Assembly: GCA_020698575.1 (NCBI GenBank)
Contig: CM036243.1
Coordinates: 19,063,403-19,127,402, forward strand
Reading direction: 5' to 3'
Length of the DNA: 64,000 nt
Origin: Bostrychus sinensis
Lineage: Eukaryota; Chordata; Actinopteri; Gobiiformes; Eleotridae
Below are positions 23,880-36,000 of this stretch, piece by piece. The notes under the pieces were generated by a model that worked only from the letters and a program-made list of their open reading frames with translations, was not told where the DNA came from and searched no databases. A program made the translations under genes and the position numbers. Every line of letters begins with the position of its first letter. Position 1 is the first letter of the stretch.

Positions 23880-24362
23880 AATGTGACTAGATTTTACTCA
23901 ATTACTTTACTGTGTTACTAGCCGCTGTATTTTTAGTAGTAGTAGCAGAAGTTATCATCAGTAACAGCAACAGTAATCCAGCCACAAGGGTTCACAAGCC
24001 AGCGTACTCCCAGTCCCAGTCCCCAAGTCTGGCTAAAGGGAGAGAGTTGTGTCAGGAAGGGCATCCAGTGTAAAAACATATACCAAATCCATATGTGAAT
24101 CACTGCACACTAGGATGCAGATTACTTGCTGAAGGGAAAAGCCGAAAGGAAAGAAGTATAATAGCAGCATAAGCAGCAGTATCAGTAGTAGTAGTAGTAG
24201 ACCTTGCTCTGCATTTGCAAAAAAAAAGTAATTTATTGTTATTTCTTTCAATAGCTTTTACTTTTACTCTAGTAATAATTATGTGGAGTACTCCTACATC
24301 TACTTGAGTAAAATTAATTTGAAGTAACAGTACTTGAATACAATTTTGCTCTGGAGTAAGTG
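23880..24362. mobile_element. hAT-like MITE interrupted by a SINE
   Basis: The left part has ttttactcaattactttact and agtagtagtag triplets, and the right part has agtagtagtagtagtag (about 24186-24202) then ctacttgagtaaaattaatt and gaagtaacagtacttgaata, ending gctctg. The triplet core is split by a SINE-like block at about 23980-24153. Confidence 0.55.
23980..24153 (+). repeat. SINE nested in the MITE core
   Basis: Contains gtgtcaggaagggcatccag, then tgtaaaaacatataccaaatc and a tail gaagggaaaagccgaaagg. These are stock phrases of a widespread fish SINE, also present at 33808-34040. The triplet core resumes directly after it. Confidence 0.55.
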
Positions 24363-24932
24363 CTCTGTCCGTCTTTTGAAAAAGCATGGACCACCTTTTA
24401 AGCCACAAAGAGACCACTCTTTGTATTCAGGAGGACAGTTGGACATAATGAAGTGTTTATGCTCACTTAGAAGACAGTCTCTGTTGTTATTGAGGCCACG
24501 CGAGTGTCTTCCAACCTGCACAAGTATCTTAGATTTACGCAACTGCCTTTTAACAGTGCTTGCGTGCCTTAATATATTACAACACTTAATACAGTACTTT
24601 GCAGTTTAATCACTTTACACACTGTGACCTTTGTGAAACTTTCTTTCTGTAGTAACTTAACTTGGTCTGTTGCTTAGAGACCGAGACATTCTTGTATTTT
24701 TAGATATAGAGTTATCTGTTTCTAAAGCAGACCTCATGATGCTTTTTAATGCTGTGTTACATAAGAAAGTACTCCAATATCAGGCCTAAAATTGTAATTT
24801 TATTTTTAGTTTGCTTTAGTCTGGTATATTGTATATTTGTAGACATCATATAGCACAAATTATTATAAATGTCCCTGTAAATGGGAGTTCCTTGCCCAGT
24901 CTTCCAATCTACTTTATAAAATCCATATCAGG

Positions 24933-25065
24933 CAGAGGAAGAAGTACTCAAAATCTGCACTGTGTATGTATTATTACTTCAAAATCTAATAAGTAAACTT
25001 AATAAGTAAAAAATATTACTTTAGTAAAAGTATTATCAGTTATTAGTTGTTTTTCAAGTTAAAAT
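24933..25065. mobile_element. hAT-like MITE, left-end copy
   Basis: Begins CAGAGGAAGAAGTACTCAAA and continues with attacttcaaaatctaataa and tactttagtaaaagtattat. The core and the right end are not recognisable. Confidence 0.5.
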
Positions 25066-26374
25066 TTTTTTTATATTTCTTGAAAATGCCTTTTGAAAAT
25101 TAGCCTTTTTGGTGGCGCAAAAAAAATCGACCTAAATTAATTTGTTTTATGAATCTAGATACTTTTCACTATTCATATCCATTCATAATGAACCATTGCT
25201 ATATGTGTAATTCTGCAATTATCTTAATTTCTATGCAACAAAATTTAGGCTAGTTTGCAAGCCTAAAAGTTAAGTTCTTATCTAACTTTCCTTAAACCAA
25301 TTAGCCCAGTTCTCGCCAGCACAGACCACACTGAATACTGCCACACACCGGCTGTCAGGAAAGACCTTTGTATCTACCACTTCCTATTTGTCTTCCTTTC
25401 GACTGATGAATTTAGCATACTCCATTGTACATAAATTTTCACCTTGTCCATTTTGACGTGTGTGTTTATGGTCTTGGCTTAACCCCCTGTTTTGACCCTC
25501 CGCTCCCTTTTGCTCCACATTTTGCTCAATCCTATAGACAGGCATGACTCTGCAAGACCTAAACACTCCCTTTTGATGAATCGAGACAGTTTTTATGAAC
25601 TGGGTCTCACTTGCGCGCAAACAAACGCTGACTGGTCCAAGAGCACTTCCTTATATTGTCCACAACGTTGATGCAGGAAATGCACTTTAATTGATATCCA
25701 CTTTTGCTCTTTTTGAATTGAAAGTTACTCTTTCAAGTGTATGCAACTTCTGCAGGCTAAAATGGCTTTTATTCTGACAGATTTTTGGCTGCAGCAGGTT
25801 TTTATGGTTTAAATATTACCTCTTAGTGACATTACACAAAACAGCATGCTACAAAAATCAGTTATTTATTAAAAAATCTTTTCCTTGATGGTTTCCCACC
25901 AGCATCATGACTTCCTTGGCATTCAGTTTGAAATGTATCTGTACTTGTTTGTCTAGTATGGCCTGTTAAATAGGCTATCAACTCTGTAAAAACTGTACTT
26001 GCCATATTCTTTAAGTCCAGCTGTGAACATAGTAGTAGATGATGATGTCTTTCTTGTGAGCCCATGCTGCTTGTAAGACAACCGGGGATTTCCACACACA
26101 CGTCCCCTTGATGGATCCTGATGACTATGCCTCTCAGAGCACACTTCCACACTTGTGTTGGGTCCTTCCTGTTTTCTGATATGTCTGCTGTGTATATGCG
26201 TTTATGGATAAGGGGGCGTTGTGTGTGGACATATTGTTCTGTACATTTGCTGACCACAGGGATGCTGGCTTCACATATAGAGAAAGTGCGTTAGTGGCAT
26301 AGTGGAGACTGCAGTCAAACATGAGAGGGTTACAAGTCAAATGAACACTGTAATGCAAAATAACACTAAGTAAG

Positions 26375-26670
26375 TATGATGGTGGTTACTGCTTCTGCAT
26401 CTCAGCAAGGAGGTTGTGGGTTTGATCCTTGGGCCGATCAACCTCACTATAATTCTGTGGTCATTTTCACTGTGGCTTCCTTACACCATGAATGTGTTAA
26501 GTGAATTGTTGACTCTGAAGTGGAGCTACTGAATGAAATGGTCCATCAGTGTGTGGCTGCAAGTGTGCAACTACCTGTCTATTGTCCAGGATGTAGTTCT
26601 TCTACGGCCCATACTTACTGCTTCAGCCACCCATGAACCCTTAGGGGAATAAGCAGAAGTAAATAAATGA
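26375..26670 (+). repeat. tRNA-derived SINE
   Basis: The head ggtggttactgcttctgcat then ctcagcaaggaggttgtggg and tttgatcc has A- and B-box character. The tail has ctgtctattgtccaggatgt and ttcagccacccatgaaccct and ends aataagcagaagtaaataaa. This is the layout of a common fish SINE related to the tails at 6655 and 7430. Confidence 0.65.
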
Positions 26671-28024
26671 CCAAAGGTATTTCACGTTATCAACAGTCCT
26701 ATACGTACATGGTAACAGTCCCAGTGTCCAAAATATTAACTTAAATTAACTTGTTTCAGCCTTTCAAATAAATTGACTTGACTTTACCAAAACATTTATT
26801 ATATTTTCATTTAGGCAAAAAAAACAGCTATAAATTGTGGACACAAGAAAAGAGAAAAGAAAAAACTAAAAACAACCCCCCCACACCCACCCACCCCGTT
26901 TCCCATATATATTAAAACCCTTATATGTCACATAAGGGTTTCAAATAAATTGTGCAACACAGCTAAAAAGTTAATCATCACATATCATTGATGACTGCTC
27001 AGCTCTATAGTGACTTACAGTACACATATTTTGACTGAAGCTTGCATACCAGGCTCACCTTAATACTTACTGAAATCAGGAACTTGTTTGTGCTAACAAT
27101 AAATTGCCAGAGTTCAAGAAGGAAGATCTGTGGTATGCAACACTGGCACTGTCTGGATCATTTGAGATTCTTGACACCACTTGGTCATGTAAGGTTTAAA
27201 AATGTCATACTGTTTGGTAATCTTTTAACTATGGTAATGATGTGTGTGTATATTTATGATCACATCTAGATAGACACACAGAGCTTCATATTCTTCGCCA
27301 CAGCATTTATGAGGTTTTTAAAAATATATATTATCTGTGTCTAAATATAGCATGCCGTCTGCCCACTCATTCAGTCAGAGAGGAAGTGCCACTCGCAAAC
27401 AGTAACTGTTGAATGGGTTCAAGTGTCATTTTGTGGGTTACTGGTAGGTGTATATTTGTTTAGCAGTGCTGCAGGTGTATGGACATGCATTTTGGTAATA
27501 GGTCGTAAATTCGCACAGGGAAAGAGACAGTGCGCTTGCTGAGAACAACTGAATCGACAACCGGAAACTTGTGGTCAGACAAGCTGCTGAGCTGTTGGCG
27601 CACTGCTTTTTCAAAATGCTGCTTTTCTTCAAGGGATCAAGGCTAAATCCGTCAAAATAAAGCCTTATTGTGCACTCGCAATGCCTGGCATGACCCCCAA
27701 ATGCATCAGTCTGTGTATGTAAGAGGAGGGAAAGACAGTGTTGGGAACCATTAGTAGTAAAGGCAAAGTACTTCACACACAAGCAACAAACTGTACTGTG
27801 CAAAGGTGTGGTGGGAGAAATGCTGTTAACAAAGAGTGCTTTAAGGGATACAGAATTTAGTATTTTTTATTTTTGTTATGAACATTGCAGGAAACATCTC
27901 AGGTCAGAATGAGCCAATGACAAAATGTTTCTGTACAATTTTGAGATAAAGACCAAAGATACTAAGTTCACTCAATAAAAGAACAAATGATTAGTTCAGA
28001 AGATTCTTTACCATTGTAAGAATT

Positions 28025-28175
28025 AAGCATTTTTGTGATTCAGTGGAAGGAGCATTTACCCCTTAACTAGAAGATTTTCAAGTCTGAGTCCAGGTCTGAG
28101 CCTTATATCTTTATATTGCAAGATAGGACCAGTGCCTTGGCAGAGGTTTAAACTTTATGAGTGCTACTTGTTTTG
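28025..28175 (+). repeat. SINE-like repeat (copy 2 of 3)
   Basis: The head gattcagtggaaggagcatt and taccccttaactagaagatt looks tRNA-like. The body gcaagataggaccagtgcct matches the copies at 9905 and 49265. Confidence 0.55.
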
Positions 28176-28769
28176 ATTTTGTTGTTGATGCTTTTGTAAT
28201 TGTGTTTTTTTTTGTACAATGATGCACCTTTATGTGTTCATAGCCTTTCTTAAAAACTTGCCTAAGACCTTTGACCTTTAAAATATTTACATTTTTACAC
28301 TGGTGACGCTTGTATTTCCCAGGCAGTGGGGAGGAAACACACTGATTCACTGTTTGCACTGACTTGTGACTCTCCCTGCCTCGTAGTCTGTTACATACTT
28401 GTTAGTTTGAAAACAGAGACAGCACATTGTGTATCATACACCAAGGCAAGACTTTTCACTTCGTTACTTCTTGAAACACTGTAAGTTTATTTAGAGTACT
28501 TATTTGGCTTTTGATACAAGTTTCTTCCTTTCTAATTCCTAGAGCAAATGCATGTTGGTCTTTTTAGCCTTGTCCAACTTTGTGATAAAAGTGTTTCTTT
28601 AATACAATGCTACATTGTTCTATTAGGGCCTTTATAATCCTTCCATTGTGCAGTCCTCCTAAAGATAATCGACACTTTTGAACAACATGTGCAAGTAGAA
28701 AGGGCAAAGTATAATATACATGAAGTGTGTTTGTTATGTTTGTGTGTTGTGGATATGTGCAAAGTAAAC

Positions 28770-29640
28770 ATTTTCAGTATGCAGTAATGTAGTACTTCAA
28801 AAATATTATCACTTAATTTGAACTAAAACTACTAAATATTTAGTGTAAGGTTTTACTTAAAGGGCCTATGCTTCTTTGTGTGTCTTTTAAATTAATTTAG
28901 GACACATCTAGATCAGAATCTTATGTTTTGTTGGTCAGAAAATGCAATAATTATTGAAAAAACTCAACATTTGGCTTTGTGTGAACTACTTGGATTAGGT
29001 CCCTGTCACTTTAAGAGCCCTTCCTCCCCGCTGCCTTGCCTGATGTCATGCCCATTCAGCGCTCCGAAGCCAGAGGAGTTCACATAATTTCCTGAATGGG
29101 ACAGGGCCGTGAGGGGGGAGGGGCATGGTCAGGTGGAAAAGGCAGACACCGGTGAAACGAGTCGTTTTGGCCTCTCACAAACTCAGTGTACAAGAATAGA
29201 GGATTACTCAAACATGCGTGAATGAAACAAAAACATGACTCCAGGTATGTTTTTGATGAGGAAGCAACATTATAGCATGGTAGAAAGCTCAGAAAAGTCG
29301 ATTTTTGCATAATATAGTCCCTTTAAGTAGAAAGTACTTACTGCTACCACCATTACTGGTTCTGCTACATTTACCACTACTGCTACAACTACTACTACTT
29401 TGAGGTTGATTACTACTAATACTACCACCACCACTACTGCGAGTGCTACTATAGCTTTGTGCTACAGCCACTAATGCTACTGTGGCTACTACTCCTGCTA
29501 CTAATACTACTACTTGTGCTACTGCTACCTTTCTAATTATCAGTTATACAGTATTACTACAATAACAACTAATACTTCTGCTACTTCCCACTTTGCCAAC
29601 AAAGTAAAAAACTTCTAAAACTTTATGTGAATAGAGTAAG
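28770..29640. mobile_element. hAT-like MITE carrying a nested TTAA element
   Basis: The left part has gtagtacttcaaaaatattatc and tgaactaaaactactaaata. The right part (29327-29620) is a long act/tgc triplet core with aagtagaaagtacttactgc at its start. The two parts are separated by the element at 28861-29322. Confidence 0.5.
28861..29322. mobile_element. piggyBac-like MITE (TTAA target duplication)
   Basis: Begins AGGGCCTATG and ends AATATAGTCCCT, an imperfect inverted repeat. It is flanked on both sides by TTAA (28857-28860 and 29323-29326). The right part contains acatgactccaggtatgttt and gctcagaaaagtcgattttt, familiar from fish repeats. The TTAA footprint is the basis for the piggyBac assignment. 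Confidence 0.65.
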
Positions 29641-29644
29641 ACAT

Positions 29645-29800
29645 CTGTGTAGATTCTCTGAACAAGGCTGTACAAGAAGGTCGTCTAGACCAGGTTTGTT
29701 TTTGGAAGATGTTTTGCTCTTACTCTGAAGAGCTTAATTTCTGAGGAAAACTGCTTTTAAACTGGAAATTTATATACAGTAGTTCCCTAAAGTAAGTAGA
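29645..29800. repeat. dispersed fish repeat (copy 2)
   Basis: Contains acaagaaggtcgtctagacc, aggtttgtttttggaagatg and tatatacagtagttccct, matching 9470-9600. Confidence 0.5.
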
Positions 29801-30097
29801 AGTATATGGTACTTTCCACTACTGATAGTATGAGAGTTCACTTAAGTTTTTCAGTGGGCTTGTCTTCAACCTGCCAGTGACTTTGGTCAGCAGCATTTCC
29901 TATTTAAAAATTGCGTAGGCCATTACACTTAGTGGTTGTTACGCTGAGGCGTTAAACCACACAAAGGGATTTTTGAGCCATTATGTTATTCATATATATT
30001 TGGACATCACTTCCTGTGTGTTTCTCACACAGGCCAATGAAGCATGTGAGATATGATCAACACTGCACCCTGGGATAACTCGAGCAGTGTGAGCGCC

Positions 30098-33000
30098 ATG
30101 GAGCCCACAGGTACACACTACAGTCACTTTACGCTTGCCAATTTTTCCTGCTTGTAACACATCAACTTTGAGGACCAAATGTTTACTTGCTGCCTAATAC
30201 ACATCCACTAACAGGCGCTGTGATGAAGAGATCAACTGTGTTATTCACTTCACCTATCAGTGGTCATAACATTATACCTAATGATTGTACATGTGTTTAT
30301 GTGAGTCTTTGTCAGTGCTTTGTAACTTAATGTTGTATTCTACTGCTAGAGTGCTGCTCACCTACAGTTCCCGAGCCTGAGTTGTACCGCAGCATCCAAG
30401 CTATTCTTCCCAAAGAAACAGACAGCCCCCAGACCCAGGACTGCTACAGCAAAGGTACAAATATATATTCACAGACTTCTGCTTCTCGCTTCTGCCTCCC
30501 CTTTTTGTAAATCTTTCCTTTTTGATATCACATTTGTTGACACGGAGCTGCTAATATTAACCACCCAACGGAATAATAGCTGTGTCAGCAGTATGAGGGC
30601 TGTCCTGTTGTTAGTCATACTTTGGATAAGCACTGCAATGGAATAAACTTGTGACACATACTGCAAGCCTGTGTTTAGCACTGTCAGTATCTGTTTTTAA
30701 CATTTAGTTGTTTATTTTCTTCAGGCATGTTGAGATGGACGCTCCATAAGAAGGTTCAGAACAACCCTGTCAACAGTCTGTCTCTGTTGTGGGTGCTTAT
30801 AAAGGAGCTTGAGAAGGTAGTAGCTTATTGTGTTTGTTTTTTAATATACCTTTTTACAAGCATAATTCCCCCAACACACTGTGGGACAGTCTGTAAAATG
30901 TAGATAAAAACAGAATGCAAATAAAAGCACAATTTGTTCACAATAGAACATAAACATACCAGGTGTTGAAACTCCTATATTATTTCATAACAAATAGCTA
31001 ATTTTGAATATAATGACAGCAACACATCTCAAAAAAGTTGGAGCAGGAGCAGCAAATGGTTGGCAAAGGAGATGATACTTCATTTCAGTAAGATGACAGG
31101 GTATAGAGGACATTTTAGAAAAGCAGGGTCTTTATTATCAATATTTGGTGTATTGGGTGATTCCCGTCATGTCCTCAAGCAGCACTGGATTAAAAATAGA
31201 CTTTATAGAGTTTTCTGTACTGGAAATCGCTGCATAGGCTCAGGTACTCTTGTCTGTGCAAATGCAGGTTACAGTTGTATCATGTAAAGAAGACCCATAT
31301 GCAAACATGATAAAGAAACACTCCTGTCTTCTGTGGGCCCAAGTGGGTTTATCTTTTTAATTTTTTGATTAATTTGACCATAGATTTTCAATTTCACCTT
31401 AGTCCAGTTTAATTGAGGAACAGAAGACAGCTGTGTTTCTGGATTATATTCATACATGGATTCTTCTTTGCATGATACTTTAATTTGCATTTGTGTGAAC
31501 CATGAGATGCGTTGCTACCATTGAATTCAAAATGAGTTTTCCAGGAAATGCTAAAATATCTCAGTCTCCACACCTTGTATAGTGTTGTGTGTACTGTGAA
31601 TAAAAATGTGTTTTTATTTTGTAAATTATTATTTATTTTTATATTTTATGCTTTAATTTGATTTGTAAAATTAAAACAAACAAAGTTTTCTTTTCTTTTT
31701 TTTCTGCACAGGCTGAAAGATGGGACAGTCGCAAAAACATCATCCCTCTTCTACACACGCTCATGTATGCTCTGATTCAGGTAGAGACATTTTTTCATAT
31801 ACCAATTCATCCAGTCAGAGTGAGTCTGGGTCCAGTTTGTAATGGCAAAAAAATTAGATTTTTCATCAAGAAGGAAGTTGTTTTTTTGTTTATCACAAGC
31901 AGCAGGTTGCTTTGACTAACTGTAAATGTTGCGTGATATTTTTCCTTACTGGCATTAGTGCACAAATTTTGTGTTTGCATATGTGGAATATTCCAGACAG
32001 CCTACATTCCAGACGAACTGTATAAACGGGTCTACGACTTCTGCAAGAAACTCCTGACCTACCCACAGCCCTACTGCACTGTCGGCCTCAGCTACACAAA
32101 ACAAATAAAGAAGGAACGTTTAATTCCAGGTAATTATTACAAAACTTCACTTTGGTTTTCCCCCCATTTCACTTTGAAGTTTGCTCATGCATTGATCAAA
32201 TGCCAATCTAATTAAATATAAACCATGACTCACTTTTATTTTTTATAAGACTCACTTTTCCGCATTTTTCGTAAGGAGATAATATTGTCATACTTATGTA
32301 AACAGGTAATTTAAGATCAGTCATTGGGTTGTCTAATGTCAAAATACTAATGTATTTTATGGTATTTCAACATCTGAAGGATCATCCTTATCCCAGTGTA
32401 CCACTACTACTACTATGTGTAATATTGACTGAGTGGTCTCAGTTGTAATTCTGTCCATGGACCTCCATGGGCCTTGAGTTACAAAAAAGAAAAAGTGACT
32501 CATTTGGCTCATGTTGGTCTGCTTTTGCCCTTAGTGTTGCATTCTTCTATTAACTAAAGCAGGAGCGTAGAGCAGCAGCCTCTCTGGCTCAATAACATAC
32601 ATGTACATACTGTATAAGTGCTGGAAAGGACAGGTGGGTTTGACCTGTTATGTCACTGTTTTGTCACTTTTTAAATTTTTTTTATAAATGAGACACTCAA
32701 AATGGTTAGTTCTTGCTTCTGAAGAGGTGAAGGTGTTAAACAAAGTAAAAATTTTATAACTCTACTGTTTAGGGTTGCACAATTATTTGCTGCAATTATT
32801 TAGGCGATATAATGTCCTCTGCAGAGAACAAAATATAATATAAAATGTCACGTCTCTGCATGGGTCTTACTATGTATAAATCTTGCTACAGCTGTAGTTT
32901 AGACCTCTACAGACATGATCTGAAAAGCATGTGATTAGTTTTATTAGTTCAGCAGTGAATATTTCATTCTTCTCTCAAGTGTCAATGCTCCATCACATGC

Positions 33001-36000
33001 TTCAAATGTAACGGTCAACTGAACATTGATTTTACAACATATATCGCAAATAGAATTGCAACTGCAAGATCTGTCAGAAAAATCGCATTTATATATATTT
33101 TCAAAATTGTTCAACCCTACTACTCTTCGTTCTTTTTGTATTTAAAAACTATTCATTATATGTCCTTACATCTACTTTAATTTAATCTACAGGTCTCAGT
33201 TATCAGAGGATGGTCATAGCAGAACAAAGATTAAAAAATGATCACTATTGTTTTCAGGAGAGGTAAGTCCTACTTAAATATGTAATATGTGTAAGACTTG
33301 TCAAATCCTCACTTACAATTGCTTTATTTGAATCCCTTTAGAGTTTTTGTTTTGGCGGACCCAGACGTTTTCTCTAGCTCTTTAAGCAAAGTTGTGAGTG
33401 ATGACATTGAGGCGTCGGCACTGGCTTCAACATCCAGTGAATTTATCACTCCCTTAGACCATATGTGCAGCGTGATCCAACACTCCATACAGGCCAACTT
33501 AGGAGCAGAGCAGTGTGACGGGACAAGGCTGGCCAGGGCACTCAAAGTTAGTGGAAATACATGTTTATCAATTGCTTGCTATGTTGTCTAGCTGGTTATA
33601 CCTTTTTGGGTCAGGCTTACGTACAAATGTCTGCAATATTTTATTACTGGTAAATATGACTTTTTGATGTAGTGCATCACAACAGCAACATGGTTTGGAA
33701 ATGGCACATAAACCTTTTTTTTTCTAATATTTATATATTATATCTTATATATATATTTATAATATATATATAAGAATTTATTTTATTTTATTGTGATAAG
33801 TATGGTTTACAGTTGGGGCAACAGTGGGTAAAACATTTGCCCATCGACCGGAGGGTCAGTGGTTTGAACCTTGCCCAAAGCGCTTACAGTCATTGTGTCC
33901 CACTTCACCCGCATTGCCTATTCTAGTCTCTGTATGTGGCTGGTTGTGACAGGAAGGGTATCCGGCGCAAAAACCTCCCACCATGCGTCTGGTTCGCTGT
34001 GGCGACCCCCAAGAAGGGAGCATCTGAAAGAAAAAAAAAATATATATATATATATTGGTTTAAAGTTAATGAAAACCAAAATGCTGCATCACTTACAGAT
34101 TACATAAGCTCCATAACAATCACTGCTAAAATAAACAAAAGCATAAAAATATACTAATATACTCTATATATCTATAAATAATATATATTGTCACAGGGAC
34201 TCTCATCAAAGCATTTCCTCTCAACGTAGCAGGTGTATCTGTTTGAAAGCTTCCTTTTCATTTTTTTTAAGCTTTGCATGTCTGCCTACATGAACAGTAC
34301 GTGTTTTGTGAGACATCCTCAATGAAGGTCTGTTATCTTTTGGCTCAGATTCTAAAGTAACACCTCCGCGGGGCAGGGCAGATGTACACGGCCCACACTG
34401 ACCCATCACCTTTTTGCTATGAATACCTTTCCACCCGTGTCTGCCTTCCTGTAGACCAGTGTGTAATGTGTGTGTGTTTGGGACAGGACATAGGCCACAG
34501 CGTTGAGCACTACTTTCAGGAAGTGTTGGCGGTGTTTGAACAGTGTACAGAGGAGGTCGGCCGAGCAGAGGGCGAGACACTGAGGAGCCGCTTACTGCAG
34601 CTGTATCATAAGATCGTCACTGATACAGGCACAGGTATACAATCAGTAAATGCAGTGAAAATAATCATTATGCAACATTCAAAAACCTGAGCTGCAGCCT
34701 CACTTTCTGGTTAAAATGTAAATTCACAAAACCACATGTAGACTTATGTAGACTTCAAAAAGGGTGTGTATTAAGAGTGGACAACTTGATTCTTATTCTT
34801 TGGGTTGGTCCATATTTAACAAAATAAAGCATCCACAAATGGCTTTTTACATGTCATTATTATATGTACATACATGACCAAGATGAAATCAGCTCCCTGT
34901 AGGTTCAGTGATTATTTCTGGATATCTATTTCTATAACTTCCACATTTATTTTAAACTATGGGTCACTTACATCTGATAATCTTACAGCTGTGTGACCGA
35001 GATGGTCAGGGGTCTTCACAAGCCGGAAGTGGACAGTGGGTCTCTTCCTTCCTTTATTAATGTTTGTGTTTTTGTATTTGTTTACTGCAGAGCCATTGTC
35101 CAGTGGAGCACTTTGTGACTGTCCTCTCCCCAACCCAGACATGAGCTTCTACCTATGGACAGAGGAGCTGGATATCTGTAAGTGACTCCTGATGCTCTGT
35201 GGGGCCTGAAGGAAGTCATAACTGATCCGTTTAAGTGATTTTTGCTGTTTAGGACACAATGCAAATTTGGACTGCTTTTTCAGTTTAAATGAAGCATTGA
35301 CTCACAAGAGCAGATGCTTTGTGAATAACTTTATTGAGCTGTAGTTGATAAACAATTGGATCAAATTAACTTAGGCCCTTTGATGTAACACAACTATGCA
35401 CGTGTAGCCTGCAGCTGTGTGCAGTTACACAAAGTGACGAACTCAAAATGATTGCACTTACAGTGTGCTTTGTAAGCATCATTATAGACAAGGAGCTCTG
35501 AATTAACAGTGGGAAATCAGCTGATAACTAAGATAGAGCAACCCTTGTATTTCATTTTCTATGCTTCATGTACTAATATACAATGTCTTGACAGGGCGAG
35601 AGCTGTCCAAGTGGTTTCGATCCAGTTCAGCGTCAGAGCAGTTTTCCATCTCTCAGGATCAGGAGGACTTCGAACTTGGAGAGTCACCCATTGAGCTGCC
35701 CTCAGACATAACCCGCTTTTCTGTCATGTCCAATGACAGCGGCATCGAAAGAGACCTGCCTCCTAATGCTGATCCCTCTATAGACACTGCTGCTTTCAGT
35801 GCTATATGGGAACAAGGGAAAAGGTACGTCATAATTCAGTTTTTCACTGTTGTAAATATACTCCCCTCATAAACAGGATCCCAAAGTCTTAAAAGTGATT
35901 AAAAGATATTACATTTGACTATATTAAAATCAAGGCCTTTAAAGTACAGTATTATATTCCTTTAAAATTCTTCTATTATATTATTATTAGATACAAGATT

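Larger units (their letters stand above)
22267..30032 (+). other. pik3r6: long first intron of pik3r6 (putative)
   Basis: About 7.8 kb between the putative non-coding exon and the first coding exon. It is filled with MITE and SINE copies listed separately. Minus-strand open frames at 25862-26257 (131 codons) and 27438-27803 (121 codons) resemble no family I know and lack splice or start context. I do not call them genes. Confidence 0.4.

Noticed and set aside
25862..26257. 131-codon minus-strand open frame in the long pik3r6 intron
   Set aside because: No recognisable domain, no promoter or splice context; chance or old repeat ORF is more likely.
27438..27803. 121-codon minus-strand open frame
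   Set aside because: Low-complexity composition and no family resemblance; not supported as a gene.
31060..31287. Open frame within the Tc1-like remnant as a functional transposase
   Set aside because: Only scraps of the transposase remain, with stops and missing catalytic parts.
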